The notes: generated by a model not told the origin, from the sequence alone. DNA of 34,466 bases from Desulfatitalea sp. UBA4791 (GCA_002402905.1 DHGT01000051.1:28115-62580); one strand, 5' to 3'; shown: positions 1 to 7,926, counted from the first letter of the stretch. Made by a program: numbers and translations.

Positions 1-1231
1 TGGCATCGTCCACCAGCAGGCCGATGGCCAGAACCATGGCGAACATGGTCAGCATGTTGATGGAGAATCCGAAAAAACCCAACACGGCGAAGGTGCCCAG
101 GATGACCACGGGCACGGCCAGGGTGGGGATCAGCGTGGCGCGGATATTGCCCAGAAAGAGGTACATCACCAGAAACACCAGCAGGATCGCTTCGAAGAGG
201 GTCTTGACCACCTCTTTGATGGCGACCTTGACGAAGGGAGTGGTGTCATAGGGATAGATGACCTCTACACCCGGCGGAAAGTATTCGGACAACTCCGCCA
301 TTTTGACCCGGATGGCGTCGGCCGTGTCCAGCGCGTTGGCGCCGGCGGCCTGGCGGATGGCCAGGGCGGCGTTTTCCTTGCCGTTGAACAGGGCATTGGT
401 GTCATAGCGCTCGGTGCCCAGTTCCGTTCGCGCCACATCCCGCACGCGCACGATCGAGCCATCCGGGTTGATGCGCAGCGGAATCGCGGCAAACTCCTCA
501 GGGGTTTTGAGCAGGCTCTGGACGATGATCGATGCGTTCAAACGCTGGCCCTTGACGGCCGGGGTCGCGCCGAATTGACCCGCGGAAATCTCCACATTAT
601 AGGCCTGCAGCTTCGCAATGACATCTTCGATGGTCAGCTTGTAATCGACCAGTTTCTCCGGGTTGAGCCAGATGCGCATGGCATATTGGGTGCCGAAGCT
701 TTCCACTTCACCGACGCCCGGCACCCGCGACAGGACTTTCTCAACGTTGGATTGGGCATAGTCCCGCAAATCGTTGCCATTCATGCTGCCGTCCTCTGAA
801 ATCAGGCCGATCACCATCAGGTAGTTGCGGGTGGACTTGCTCACCTTGACACCCTGGCGCTGGACCACGTCGGGCAGACTCGACATGGCCAGTTGCAGCT
901 TGTTCTGGACCTGGGACCAGGCCAGGTCCGGGTCCGTACCGGGCGCAAAGGTCAATTCAATGCGGCCGGCGCCCGATCCATCGCTGGTGGCGGTCATATA
1001 GAGCAGTTTGTCGAATCCGGTCATCTTCTGTTCGATGATCTGGATCACGCTGTTTTCCACGGTTTCGGCCGAGGCACCCGGATAGAAGGCGTCGATGGCA
1101 ATGGAGGGCGGGGCGATGGGCGGATACTGGGAAATCGGCAGGTTGTAGATTGCCAGTCCGCCGCCGAGCATCATGATGATGGCGATGACCCAGGCAAAAA
1201 CCGGGCGATCCAGGAAGAATCTCGATAGCAT
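1..1231 (-). CDS. RND multidrug efflux transporter, AcrB/MexB type (N-terminal part, cut by window edge)
   Basis: Inner-membrane proton/drug antiporter of a tripartite efflux pump. The frame is open from the ATG at 1231 to the window edge, about 410 codons of an expected 1,030-1,050. It begins MLSRFFLDRPVFAWV, the usual RND start, followed by TM1, then a periplasmic porter part with LPISQYPPIAPP and YPGASAETVENSV. TM2-TM4 appear near residues 340-410. The last codons read LVDDA, so Asp408-Asp409 align with the proton-relay pair Asp407/Asp408 of E. coli AcrB. A GGAGT ribosome site overlaps the stop of the membrane-fusion gene, whose stop lies 12 bases upstream, so the two are co-translated. 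Drug substrates cannot be told from sequence; the HAE-1 class is the inference from the N-terminal motifs. Confidence 0.96.
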   Translation of the reverse strand, partial: MLSRFFLDRPVFAWVIAIIMMLGGGLAIYNLPISQYPPIAPPSIAIDAFYPGASAETVENSVIQIIEQKMTGFDKLLYMTATSDGSGAGRIELTFAPGTDPDLAWSQVQNKLQLAMSSLPDVVQRQGVKVSKSTRNYLMVIGLISEDGSMNGNDLRDYAQSNVEKVLSRVPGVGEVESFGTQYAMRIWLNPEKLVDYKLTIEDVIAKLQAYNVEISAGQFGATPAVKGQRLNASIIVQSLLKTPEEFAAIPLRINPDGSIVRVRDVARTELGTERYDTNALFNGKENAALAIRQAAGANALDTADAIRVKMAELSEYFPPGVEVIYPYDTTPFVKVAIKEVVKTLFEAILLVFLVMYLFLGNIRATLIPTLAVPVVILGTFAVLGFFGFSINMLTMFAMVLAIGLLVDDA

Positions 1232-1243
1232 GTTGGGACTCCT

Positions 1244-2461
1244 TTACTTCTTCGACCCCGCGGGTGCGCCGCTTGCGGCATTCGTTTCAGATTTCTCGCC
1301 GATGTTGTCCATGGAAACAGGGGCCACTTTGGCACCGGGCCGGACGTTGAGCATCCCTTCGATGATCAGCCGGTCTCCGGCCGCCAAACCCGATGCGATC
1401 AGCCATCGGTCTCCGATGGCGCGATCGAGCGTCAACGCCCTCTGCTGGACCGTGTTGTCCGGGTCGACGATCAGTGCGACCGGTTCTCCCTTGGGCGTGC
1501 GGCTCACGCCCTGTTGGGGCACCAGCAGGGCCTGTGGGGCGATGCCTTCGCTGACGATCGCCCGCACGAACATGCCGGGCAGAAGGATATGGTCCGGATT
1601 GGGTACGATGATCCGCAGCGAGTAGGAGCCGGTGGTGGGGTCCACCGTCACATCGGAGAATTGCAAGGTGCCTTCCAGGGGATAGGGCGTGCCGTCTTCC
1701 AAAACGATGTGCACCTTCTTGCGGCTGGCCGCTTCGCTGCTGAGCAGCCCGGTTTGCAGGTTGCGCCTCAGGCGCAGCAGTTCGGCCGAGGATTGAACCA
1801 CATCCACGTAGATGGGGTCGAGTTGTTGCAACGTCGCCAGCGGCTGGGGTTGATAGGCGGTTACCAGGCTGCCGGTTTTGATATGACTGCGGCCGATACG
1901 TCCTGAAAAGGGTGCGTTGACGCGGGTATACGCCAGGTCGATGTGCGCCGCTTCGACGGCCGCCTGCCAATACGCGATGTCGGCCTTGGCTTGTTCCAGG
2001 GCCGCGGCCGCATCGTCAACGTCCTGCTGGCTGACCGCCCTGTCGGCAATCAGTTCGCGGTAGCGCTCGGCCCTGGACTGGATCGATGGCAGATTGGCCT
2101 GGGCTTTGGCCAGTGACGCTTTGGCCGAATTGTACTTGACCTGGAAAAGAGCGGGATCGATCTGGTACAGCTGCTGGCCGGTTTTGACATCCGAGCCCTC
2201 GTTGAACAGCCGTTTCTGGATGATGCCGTTCACCTGGGGGCGGATATCGGCCACCTGGTAGGCGGAAGTGCGTCCGGGCAACTCGGTGGTCAACTCGACA
2301 GACTGCGGTTCAATGGTGACCGTGCCGACCTGCGGGACGGGCGGAGGTCCTGCCTGGCGTCCTTTGTCCCGGTCACAACCGCTCCAGACCATTGGCGCGG
2401 CGAACAGCAACAGAACGGCTATCCATTGCAGGGGTTCATTGCGATAGGTATTCAGTGCCAT
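1244..2461 (-). CDS. RND efflux membrane-fusion (periplasmic adaptor) protein, AcrA/MexA type
   Basis: 405-residue periplasmic adaptor linking the RND transporter to an outer-membrane channel. An N-terminal hydrophobic segment (about 12-26) ends at WSGC, so Cys29 is a possible lipidation site, although Trp at -3 is unusual for a lipobox. Two half-lipoyl motifs surround a long helical hairpin (about 105-175); the family signature DIRPQVNGIIQKRLFNEGSDV lies near residue 70 and RVNAPFSGRIG near 185. The beta-barrel and membrane-proximal parts follow (LLPGMFVRA, IVEGMLNVRPGAKV). The ATG at 2461 has a GGGAGAAG ribosome site. It is the middle gene of the operon: 28 bases after the small upstream gene and 12 before the transporter. 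No outer-membrane channel gene is visible, but one may lie beyond the left edge. Confidence 0.95.
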   Translation of the reverse strand: MALNTYRNEPLQWIAVLLLFAAPMVWSGCDRDKGRQAGPPPVPQVGTVTIEPQSVELTTELPGRTSAYQVADIRPQVNGIIQKRLFNEGSDVKTGQQLYQIDPALFQVKYNSAKASLAKAQANLPSIQSRAERYRELIADRAVSQQDVDDAAAALEQAKADIAYWQAAVEAAHIDLAYTRVNAPFSGRIGRSHIKTGSLVTAYQPQPLATLQQLDPIYVDVVQSSAELLRLRRNLQTGLLSSEAASRKKVHIVLEDGTPYPLEGTLQFSDVTVDPTTGSYSLRIIVPNPDHILLPGMFVRAIVSEGIAPQALLVPQQGVSRTPKGEPVALIVDPDNTVQQRALTLDRAIGDRWLIASGLAAGDRLIIEGMLNVRPGAKVAPVSMDNIGEKSETNAASGAPAGSKK

Positions 2462-2489
2462 TTAACTTCTCCCGGAAAAGAATTAAAAG

Positions 2490-2792
2490 TTAGCGTGCGC
2501 CCGATTCCACCATCAACCCGCCATCCTGCCACAGGGAGTGGGTCACCCAGCCAAAATGGCTGAAATCCTCGGCCAGCTGCAGTCCGACCTGGGAATACGC
2601 CCGGTCTTTGGCATCCTCTATCCAGCGCAGCATCACGCTGATATCGGTGGGCAGATCCGAGCGAATCCAGAGCGCTGCGGCCGTCAAGGCCTGGGTTTTA
2701 CCGTTGAAGGTCAGTTCCCGAGCCAGGGCCAGCGCATTTTTTTTGCTTGCCTCGTTGAAGGCACGGACGTGTATGATTTCGATCCACTGCAT
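2490..2792 (-). CDS. Small conserved protein, possible dimeric alpha/beta barrel (ABM-like), first gene of efflux operon
   Basis: 100-residue cytosolic protein without signal or membrane segment. The start was set at the ATG at 2792 because AGAGGT lies just upstream; an in-frame extension to 3002 would run through the promoter and operator sites and has no ribosome site. The order strand (MQWIEIIHVRAF), helix (ASKKNALALAREL), strand (ISVMLRWI), helix (SQVGLQLAEDF), strand (GWVTHSLW) resembles half-ferredoxin proteins of the antibiotic-biosynthesis-monooxygenase/EthD group. This is an inference from pattern, not a recognised family. Its position directly after the sigma54 promoter and before the pump genes suggests a role in handling the compound that the pump exports or that the regulator senses. 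Confidence 0.75.
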   Translation of the reverse strand: MQWIEIIHVRAFNEASKKNALALARELTFNGKTQALTAAALWIRSDLPTDISVMLRWIEDAKDRAYSQVGLQLAEDFSHFGWVTHSLWQDGGLMVESGAR

Positions 2793-2879
2793 GGCATACC
2801 TCTTAATTGGAGCCGCCATTTCGGGGGCGGCCGATCTCGTCGTGCGACCGGTGAGCACCGGCCGAGCGGATAAACCTAT

Positions 2880-2894
2880 GCATGCGGGATGCCA
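2880..2894 (-). promoter_or_regulatory. sigma54 (RpoN) -24/-12 promoter for the efflux operon
   Basis: On the minus strand the bases read TGGCATCCCGCATGC. This has GG, exactly ten bases, then GC, and matches the consensus TGGCAC-N5-TTGC at most positions. GG lies at 2893-2892 and GC at 2881-2880, predicting a transcript start near 2868 and a leader of about 75 bases to the ATG at 2792. A sigma54 activator gene is divergent to it, which supports the call. Confidence 0.72.
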
Positions 2895-2945
2895 TTCTAT
2901 ATATCTATGAAATACAGAATGATATGAATGCAAGAGGTGAGGAAA

Positions 2946-3010
2946 TGTCAAATTTAACCGATTTTTGATGTCATATTTGACATCCGTTTTAATATGTGTC
3001 AAATGTGACG
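2946..3010. promoter_or_regulatory. Three tandem upstream activator sites, TGTCA-N4-TGACA type
   Basis: Three dyads share the same 4-base spacer. They are TGTCA-AATT-TAACC at 2946-2959 (degenerate right half), TGTCA-TATT-TGACA at 2969-2982 (perfect, extended by one base pair each side) and TGTCA-AATG-TGACG at 2997-3010. Their centres lie about 85, 108 and 136 bases upstream of the predicted sigma54 start, the usual enhancer distance. They probably bind the divergent GAF-AAA+-Fis activator. The third site overlaps the earliest possible start codons of that activator, so autoregulation is also possible. Confidence 0.65.
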
Positions 3011-3043
3011 ATGTGGATCACCAACGAGGGAGGAAGCACGCCT

Positions 3044-4600
3044 GTGGACGATACTATCTTTTTCCGTGAAGCGACACTGAGGATCTGCAGCAGTTTGAAT
3101 CTCGAGCGGGCGTTGACCCGGACCCTGGAATTTCTCCATGAGGTGTTACCGGCCGACGGCCTGCATATTGGTCTGTTCGATCCGGATTTGAACCTGATGC
3201 GTACCCTCGCTCATATCGTTCCGGATGGCTGGCCCCGGATACCGGAAACCATCGCCGTTCCCGAAGGCGCCATCGACCGGCTGATGACCGATTGGCGGGC
3301 CGAGGCCAAGTTCGGTGTGGTCAACGATCTGCGTACGATCGAGCCCGAAGTGACGCCCCTGGTACGCATGGTCTGGCCCGAGGACGTCTCGCTGCTGCAT
3401 ACGGACCTGGAGGTCGAACAGCGGCGCATCGGAAAACTCGTTCTGGCGGCCCGCGGCAGTCACCGCTATCATGAACGGCATGCCCGCATGATGAGCCGGC
3501 TCAACGAACCGTTTGCCATTGCCCTGGCCAACGGCCTGCAACATCAAGAGACCCTGCGGCTCAAAGAGATGCTCGAGGAAGACAACCGGTATCTGCACCG
3601 GGAGTTGCGCCACGCTTCGGGCGACACCATCGTGGGTGCCGATTTCGGGCTGAAAGGGGTCATGGAGATGATCTGCCAGGTGGCGCCCCTGGAAAGCCCG
3701 GTCTTGCTCCTGGGAGAAACCGGCACGGGCAAGGAGTTGCTGGCCAACGCCGTTCACACCGCCTCCCCGCGCAGAGACGGCCCGTTTGTGAAGGTCAACT
3801 GCGGCGGTTTGCCGGAGAGCCTGCTGGACAGCGAGCTGTTCGGCCACGAGAAGGGGGCGTTCACGGGGGCCGTTTCCCAGAAGCGCGGTCGGTTCGAGCG
3901 GGCCGACGGCGGTACGCTCTTTCTGGACGAAATCGGCGAGTTGCCACGCGAGGCGCAAGTCAAACTGTTGCGGGTGCTGCAGCACAAGGAGATCGAGCGC
4001 GTGGGCGGCACGGAGGTCCTGCCGGTGGATGTGCGCATCATCAGCGCCACCCATCGAAATCTGGAGGAGATGGTCCATCAGGGGCGGTTTCGTGAGGATT
4101 TGTGGTTCCGGCTCAATGTCTTTCCGATCATGATTCCGCCGTTGCGCCAGCGGCCCCAGGATATTCCCCCTCTTGTGGATCATCTGATCTCCAGAAAATG
4201 CCGTGAGATGAAGATCGCCAAAGATGTCCGGGTGTCGCCCGGCACCGTGGATACCCTCAAGCACTACCCCTGGCCCGGAAATGTGCGTGAACTGCAAAAC
4301 TTGATCGAACGGTCCTTGATACAGGCCCAGGCCACGGCATCGAAGATACTGTCCCTCGACCTCAATCCCATCGCCGGTTTTCACCCCGAAAGGGGCACCC
4401 ATACCCACTGGAGCGAAGAGGTTCTGCCCTTCGACGAAGCCGTGGCGCAGATGATCCGCAACGCATTGAAGCTGAGCAACGGCAAGGTGATCGGCGCCGG
4501 CGGCGCGGCCGAACGATTGGGTCTTCACCCGAGCACCTTGCGCGGGAAGATGCGCAAGCTCAATATCCGCCCTTCGCAGACGAAACGTGCGATCAAGTAG
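3044..4600 (+). CDS. sigma54-dependent transcriptional activator with GAF sensor domain
   Basis: Enhancer-binding protein of the NorR/FhlA/DmpR-like layout, 518 residues from the chosen start. GTG at 3044 was chosen because GAGGGAGGA stands 8-17 bases before it; GTG at 2996 or ATG at 3011 in the same frame would overlap an operator site and lack a ribosome site. Domains: GAF-like sensor about 10-165; AAA+ with Walker A GETGTGKE (224-231), the sigma54 loop GAFTGA (271-276), Walker B TLFLDEIGEL (291-300) and the arginine-finger region FREDLWFRLN; a C-terminal Fis-type helix-turn-helix (AAERLGLHPSTLRGKMRKL). There is no receiver domain, so activation is probably by a small ligand bound to the GAF domain. 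The likely target is the divergent RND operon. Confidence 0.95.
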   Translation: MDDTIFFREATLRICSSLNLERALTRTLEFLHEVLPADGLHIGLFDPDLNLMRTLAHIVPDGWPRIPETIAVPEGAIDRLMTDWRAEAKFGVVNDLRTIEPEVTPLVRMVWPEDVSLLHTDLEVEQRRIGKLVLAARGSHRYHERHARMMSRLNEPFAIALANGLQHQETLRLKEMLEEDNRYLHRELRHASGDTIVGADFGLKGVMEMICQVAPLESPVLLLGETGTGKELLANAVHTASPRRDGPFVKVNCGGLPESLLDSELFGHEKGAFTGAVSQKRGRFERADGGTLFLDEIGELPREAQVKLLRVLQHKEIERVGGTEVLPVDVRIISATHRNLEEMVHQGRFREDLWFRLNVFPIMIPPLRQRPQDIPPLVDHLISRKCREMKIAKDVRVSPGTVDTLKHYPWPGNVRELQNLIERSLIQAQATASKILSLDLNPIAGFHPERGTHTHWSEEVLPFDEAVAQMIRNALKLSNGKVIGAGGAAERLGLHPSTLRGKMRKLNIRPSQTKRAIK

Positions 4601-4630
4601 ACAACACCCTACGAAAGGAGGCCCCCGCTC

Positions 4631-5431
4631 ATGCGCTATGGTGCCATGAACGCTCCGTTTCGCCCCTTGCTGGATGAGGTGGCGGCGCTCGGTGAACTTG
4701 GATTCGACTATGTGGAGATCACCATGGATGCTCCCTATGCCCACTATTCGGTGATCCGGCAGCAAAGAAAACCGCTGCAGCAGGCGCTGGAGCGATTCGG
4801 GATGGACCTGGTCTGCCATCTGCCGACCTTCGTTTCCACTGCGGACCTGACCGAAAGCATTCGGGAAGCTTCTATCCGGGAGACCATCGAGTCCATGCAC
4901 ACCGCCGCCGAGCTCCAGGCGCTCAAGGTGGTGCTGCATCCAAGTTTCATCCATGGGCTCGGCGCCATGATGAGGGATTTGGCGACCCAGCATGCTGCTG
5001 TCGCTATGGCGCGACTGCTCGAAGAGGCCCACCGATTAAAGCTGACCGTGTGCGTGGAGAACATGTTTCCCAATTCACTCTCCCTGGTTCGGCCTGAAGA
5101 TTTTGATGAGGTGTTCAGGGATTTTCCCGGCGCACGCCTGACCCTGGACACCGGGCACGCCCATATCGGCTGCGGCACGGAGGGTATCCTGGCCTTTATC
5201 CATCGATTTTCGGAGCGGATCGGTCATGTCCATGCCAGTGACAATCGAGGCCGCGACGACGAGCATCTGCCGATCGGTGCGGGAACCATTGATTTTGAAA
5301 GGGTGGTGTCGGCGTTGAAGAAGATCGGCTACGATCAAACGATAACGCTGGAGGTTTTTGCGAAAGACAGGGCGTATCTGAACATCAGCCGGCGCAAACT
5401 CGCGCAATTGTTTGAGGCCCACACGGGATGA
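4631..5431 (+). CDS. Sugar phosphate isomerase/epimerase family protein (xylose-isomerase-like TIM barrel)
   Basis: 266-residue cytosolic protein of the AP-endonuclease-2/xylose-isomerase-like TIM-barrel superfamily. Probable metal ligands occur in barrel order: His in VVLHPSF, Glu in VCVENMF, Asp and His in LTLDTGHAHIG, His in IGHVHASDN, and the final Glu in ITLEVF; the loop DDEHLPIGAGTIDF is typical. The substrate cannot be assigned. AAAGGAGG stands just before the ATG at 4631, and the gene starts 31 bases after the sigma54 activator, so the two are probably co-transcribed. It may modify or degrade the compound that the regulator senses, but this is only contextual. A strong terminator begins one base into its stop codon region. 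Confidence 0.88.
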   Translation: MRYGAMNAPFRPLLDEVAALGELGFDYVEITMDAPYAHYSVIRQQRKPLQQALERFGMDLVCHLPTFVSTADLTESIREASIRETIESMHTAAELQALKVVLHPSFIHGLGAMMRDLATQHAAVAMARLLEEAHRLKLTVCVENMFPNSLSLVRPEDFDEVFRDFPGARLTLDTGHAHIGCGTEGILAFIHRFSERIGHVHASDNRGRDDEHLPIGAGTIDFERVVSALKKIGYDQTITLEVFAKDRAYLNISRRKLAQLFEAHTG

Positions 5432-5472
5432 AAAAACAACATCCCCCTGTTGGACAGGGGGATGTTGTTTTT
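5432..5472. terminator. Rho-independent terminator, 19-bp perfect stem
   Basis: The left arm 5432-5450 and right arm 5454-5472 are exact inverted copies around a TGG loop. The core is ACATCCCCCTGT, flanked by an A-run on the left and a T-run on the right, so it can stop transcripts on either strand. It closes the activator/isomerase transcript. Confidence 0.93.
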
Positions 5473-5993
5473 AAGCAGGCGTCGCAAAGAGAGGAGGGTG
5501 CGCTCTACTTGCGGTACCCAAAAAGAAGCCGCTACAACAACTCCTTTAGCGTTCGAGAATCAGGTTCAGGGCAGCATCAACGGGTGTGGGCGCATTCAGA
5601 TGGAATCGTCGGTTCAGTACAGTGCATTCGTCGCAATGGGATGTCGCGTTTGAATCATCGAATTCAGCAGGCATTCCAGTTTGTGGTTACCGCTCAGTTC
5701 CGCTTCAGTTCCAGGTGTCGATTTCGACCAGCATGACCGTTTCGGTTCAACTTCAGCTCAATATCAGGGTATCATCTTTCACTCTTAAAAATTGTAGCGG
5801 CTCATTTTCTTGAGGTTTTGCAAGCGAAAGGCGTGCCATTATCTTCATATTGGTCCAAAGTATTCCTAAGTAGTTGAAAAAATGCATATAAATATTTATC
5901 AGAGTTGGTTTTGAAACCGGCTTGTTCTTAGGATGGGTCAAAAAGAACGGGTCAAAATGAACTATTGGTTTATTTTGACCCGATTTGTAGTCA
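5473..5993. other. 520-base region without convincing gene
   Basis: Short open frames here (up to 102 codons on plus, 62 on minus) lack ribosome sites, family resemblance and consistent codon use, so no gene is called. The stretch is visibly less GC-rich toward its right end. The only clear structure is the repeated GGGTCAAAA block at 5935-5981. It may be decayed sequence between two transcription units. Confidence 0.6.
5935..5981. repeat. Tandem 14-bp direct repeat plus inverted copy of GGGTCAAAA
   Basis: GGGTCAAAAAGAAC (5935-5948) is followed directly by GGGTCAAAATGAAC (5949-5962), 13 of 14 identical. An inverted ATTTTGACCC stands at 5972-5981. The second copy and the inverted copy form a perfect 10-bp stem with a 13-base loop. 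On the minus strand this follows the response-regulator stop and is trailed by GTTCTTTTT, so it may act as that gene's terminator. An alternative is a protein-binding site cluster. Confidence 0.6.
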
Positions 5994-7358
5994 TTAATTT
6001 TCGTAGGATTTGAGCTTGCGTTTCAACGTGGAGAGGGAGAGGCCCAGATGTTTTGCGGCCTGGCTCTTGTTGCCCCCGCACGCCTGAAGCGCCCTCGCGA
6101 TGTGTTGTCGGACAACATTCTCCAGGGGCGTGATGTCGAGTGCGATGGGGGACGGCGTCGGTTGGCAGATGACACCCAATGACCCCGGGTCGGTGGCGGA
6201 CAGGAGCTCGGCCGGCCGGATGCCGTTACCTTGGCGCAGGAGTGAGGCTCGCTCGATGATATTGCGAAGCTCGCGTACGTTTCCCGGCCAGGGGTAGGCG
6301 GCAAGCCTCCCGAGTTGTTCTTCTGACAAGTCTACCTCTCCGCCGCAGAAATTTGCGGTAAAATGACGGGCCAGTGCCGGGAGGTCCTCTATATGTTGCC
6401 GCAGCGCGGGCACCTTGATGTGAATGACGGCCAGTCTATAATATAAGTCTTCCCGAAATAGTTTTTCCTGGATGGCCTGGGTCAGGTCGCGGTTGGTCAA
6501 GGCGATGATGCGCACGTCGACGTGGATGGGATGGGCGCTGCCGATTCGACGGACCTGCTTTTCTTCGAGCACAGAGAGCAGTTTGCTCTGGAGGTGATAG
6601 GGGATATCGCCGATTTCGTCCAAAACCAGGGTGCCGCCGTCCGCAAGTTCGAAAATACCTTCGCGTCGGGTATCCGCCCCGGTAAAGGTCCCTTTTTCAT
6701 ATCCAAAATATTCCGATTCGATCAGATTCTCAGGAATCGCCGAGCAATTGATGGTCAAATAGGGCTCCCGCCTGCCTTGACGCCGATGGATCTCTCTGGC
6801 GATCAAGTTTTTGCCAACCCCGGTTTCGCCGGTGATCAACACTGCTGCGTCCGATGCGGCCGCCAGTTTGATCTGGCCGCGCAGCTGCGCAATCGCATCC
6901 GAATGGCCGATGAGTTTCGTTTCGGTCCGTTTGCGTTTGTTTTCGTATTCCTGAACCTTTATTTTGCCTTCGAGCTTGAGGCTCTTGGCGGCCATTTGGA
7001 TGGATATGAGCAGCTCTTCCAGGGAAAACGGCTTGGGCAAATAGTTGAACGCACCGCTCTGCATGGCGTCCACCGCGTATGGAATGGAAGCATGGGCCGT
7101 AATGAAGATGACTTTTACGAAAGGGTCAAGGTCCAATATCTCCCGGCAGATGTCGAGTCCGTTTTTGTCGGGCAGTTCCTGGTCCAGCAACACGATCGGC
7201 GGGTGATACATCTCAAAGTGTTTCAGGCCGGTTTTGCCATCCTGGGCGACGATGACGTGGTAGGCTTGGAGTTCAAGGAATTCGGACAACGATTCAGTGA
7301 CAAAATGGTCGTCGTCAATGATCAAAATGGTCGATTTGGATGTCATACCCTTCGCCAT
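5994..7358 (-). CDS. sigma54-dependent response regulator (NtrC/ZraR type)
   Basis: 454-residue two-component regulator. The receiver domain (about 8-125) has the acidic triplet IIDDDHF (Asp15-17), phosphoacceptor Asp59 in LLDQELP, Thr87 and Lys109 in LPKPF. The AAA+ domain has Walker A GETGVGKN (177-184) and Walker B LVLDEIGDI; the sigma54-contact loop reads GTFTGA (223-228) rather than GAFTGA. A Fis-type helix-turn-helix ends the protein (SQAAKHLGLSLSTLKRKL). No histidine kinase is adjacent; the nearest is the hybrid kinase at 12546-14666, which has its own receiver. It begins 43 bases after the stress-protein gene and probably shares its transcript. ATG at 7346 is an alternative start; neither has a good ribosome site. 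Confidence 0.95.
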   Translation of the reverse strand: MAKGMTSKSTILIIDDDHFVTESLSEFLELQAYHVIVAQDGKTGLKHFEMYHPPIVLLDQELPDKNGLDICREILDLDPFVKVIFITAHASIPYAVDAMQSGAFNYLPKPFSLEELLISIQMAAKSLKLEGKIKVQEYENKRKRTETKLIGHSDAIAQLRGQIKLAAASDAAVLITGETGVGKNLIAREIHRRQGRREPYLTINCSAIPENLIESEYFGYEKGTFTGADTRREGIFELADGGTLVLDEIGDIPYHLQSKLLSVLEEKQVRRIGSAHPIHVDVRIIALTNRDLTQAIQEKLFREDLYYRLAVIHIKVPALRQHIEDLPALARHFTANFCGGEVDLSEEQLGRLAAYPWPGNVRELRNIIERASLLRQGNGIRPAELLSATDPGSLGVICQPTPSPIALDITPLENVVRQHIARALQACGGNKSQAAKHLGLSLSTLKRKLKSYEN

Positions 7359-7401
7359 CCGTGACCGGATAACGTTTCAGGCGGCCAACGGTTCCCGATG
7401 A

Positions 7402-7926
7402 TCAAGAGTCGAGTGGCACCAGGAGCAATGGTTTTCTGCTCTTGCGCATGACGCCTTTTTCGGCCCGGCCCGCCAGCGCCTTCAGGATAGACCCTTTTTT
7501 ATGATATCCCATGGCGATCAGGTCGCAATCGAACGTATCGGCGACCTCCACGATTTTTTCGGCCGGATTTCCATACAGCACATGGATGGCATCGATCACT
7601 ACCTGCTGGTCCGGCCCCGTGATTTGATCCGAAGCCTTTCCATAATGATCACGCATGGCATTCTGAATGATCGGCAGGGACTTTTGTTTCCCTATGAGCA
7701 CGTTTTTGGCCGCCTCCTGCCCTTCCTGGCGAATCCGCTCATAGGTGTCGCTGTCAATCAGGTAACTGACCCTTTTCTGGTTATCAGAAGCGGTATTATC
7801 GATAACGTGCAGCAGCACAATGGAGGCCCCGGTTTGAAAGGCCAGTCCCACCGTGTGCTGAAAAACTTGGACCGAATCCTCGGAAAGATCTGAGGTAAAG
7901 AGAATTTTTTTGATTTTCTGAACCAT
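7402..7926 (-). CDS. Universal stress protein, UspA family
   Basis: 174-residue cytosolic protein. The start at 7926 is supported by AAAGGAAC upstream; an extension to 8001 is in frame but unlikely. The N-terminal strand KKILFTSDLSEDS, followed by the helix and GASIVLLHVID, is the standard Usp opening. The C-terminal half has CDLIAMGYHKKGS and RKPLLLVPL. The nucleotide loop G-x2-G-x9-G(S/T) is altered here (GYHKKGS...AGRAEKG), so ATP binding is uncertain. It precedes the response regulator in what looks like a two-gene operon and diverges from the acyl-CoA dehydrogenase gene across about 250 bases. Confidence 0.9.
   Translation of the reverse strand: MVQKIKKILFTSDLSEDSVQVFQHTVGLAFQTGASIVLLHVIDNTASDNQKRVSYLIDSDTYERIRQEGQEAAKNVLIGKQKSLPIIQNAMRDHYGKASDQITGPDQQVVIDAIHVLYGNPAEKIVEVADTFDCDLIAMGYHKKGSILKALAGRAEKGVMRKSRKPLLLVPLDS

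Noticed and set aside
3146..5032. 628-codon open frame on the minus strand, antisense to the activator and isomerase genes
   Set aside because: It lies wholly opposite two well-supported genes and its product resembles no family. Long antisense frames are common in GC-rich genes.
5428..5736. 102-codon frame after the isomerase
   Set aside because: It begins inside the terminator stem and has no ribosome site or resemblance to known proteins.
6522..7364. 280-codon plus-strand frame opposite the response regulator
   Set aside because: The opposite strand encodes a complete NtrC-type protein.
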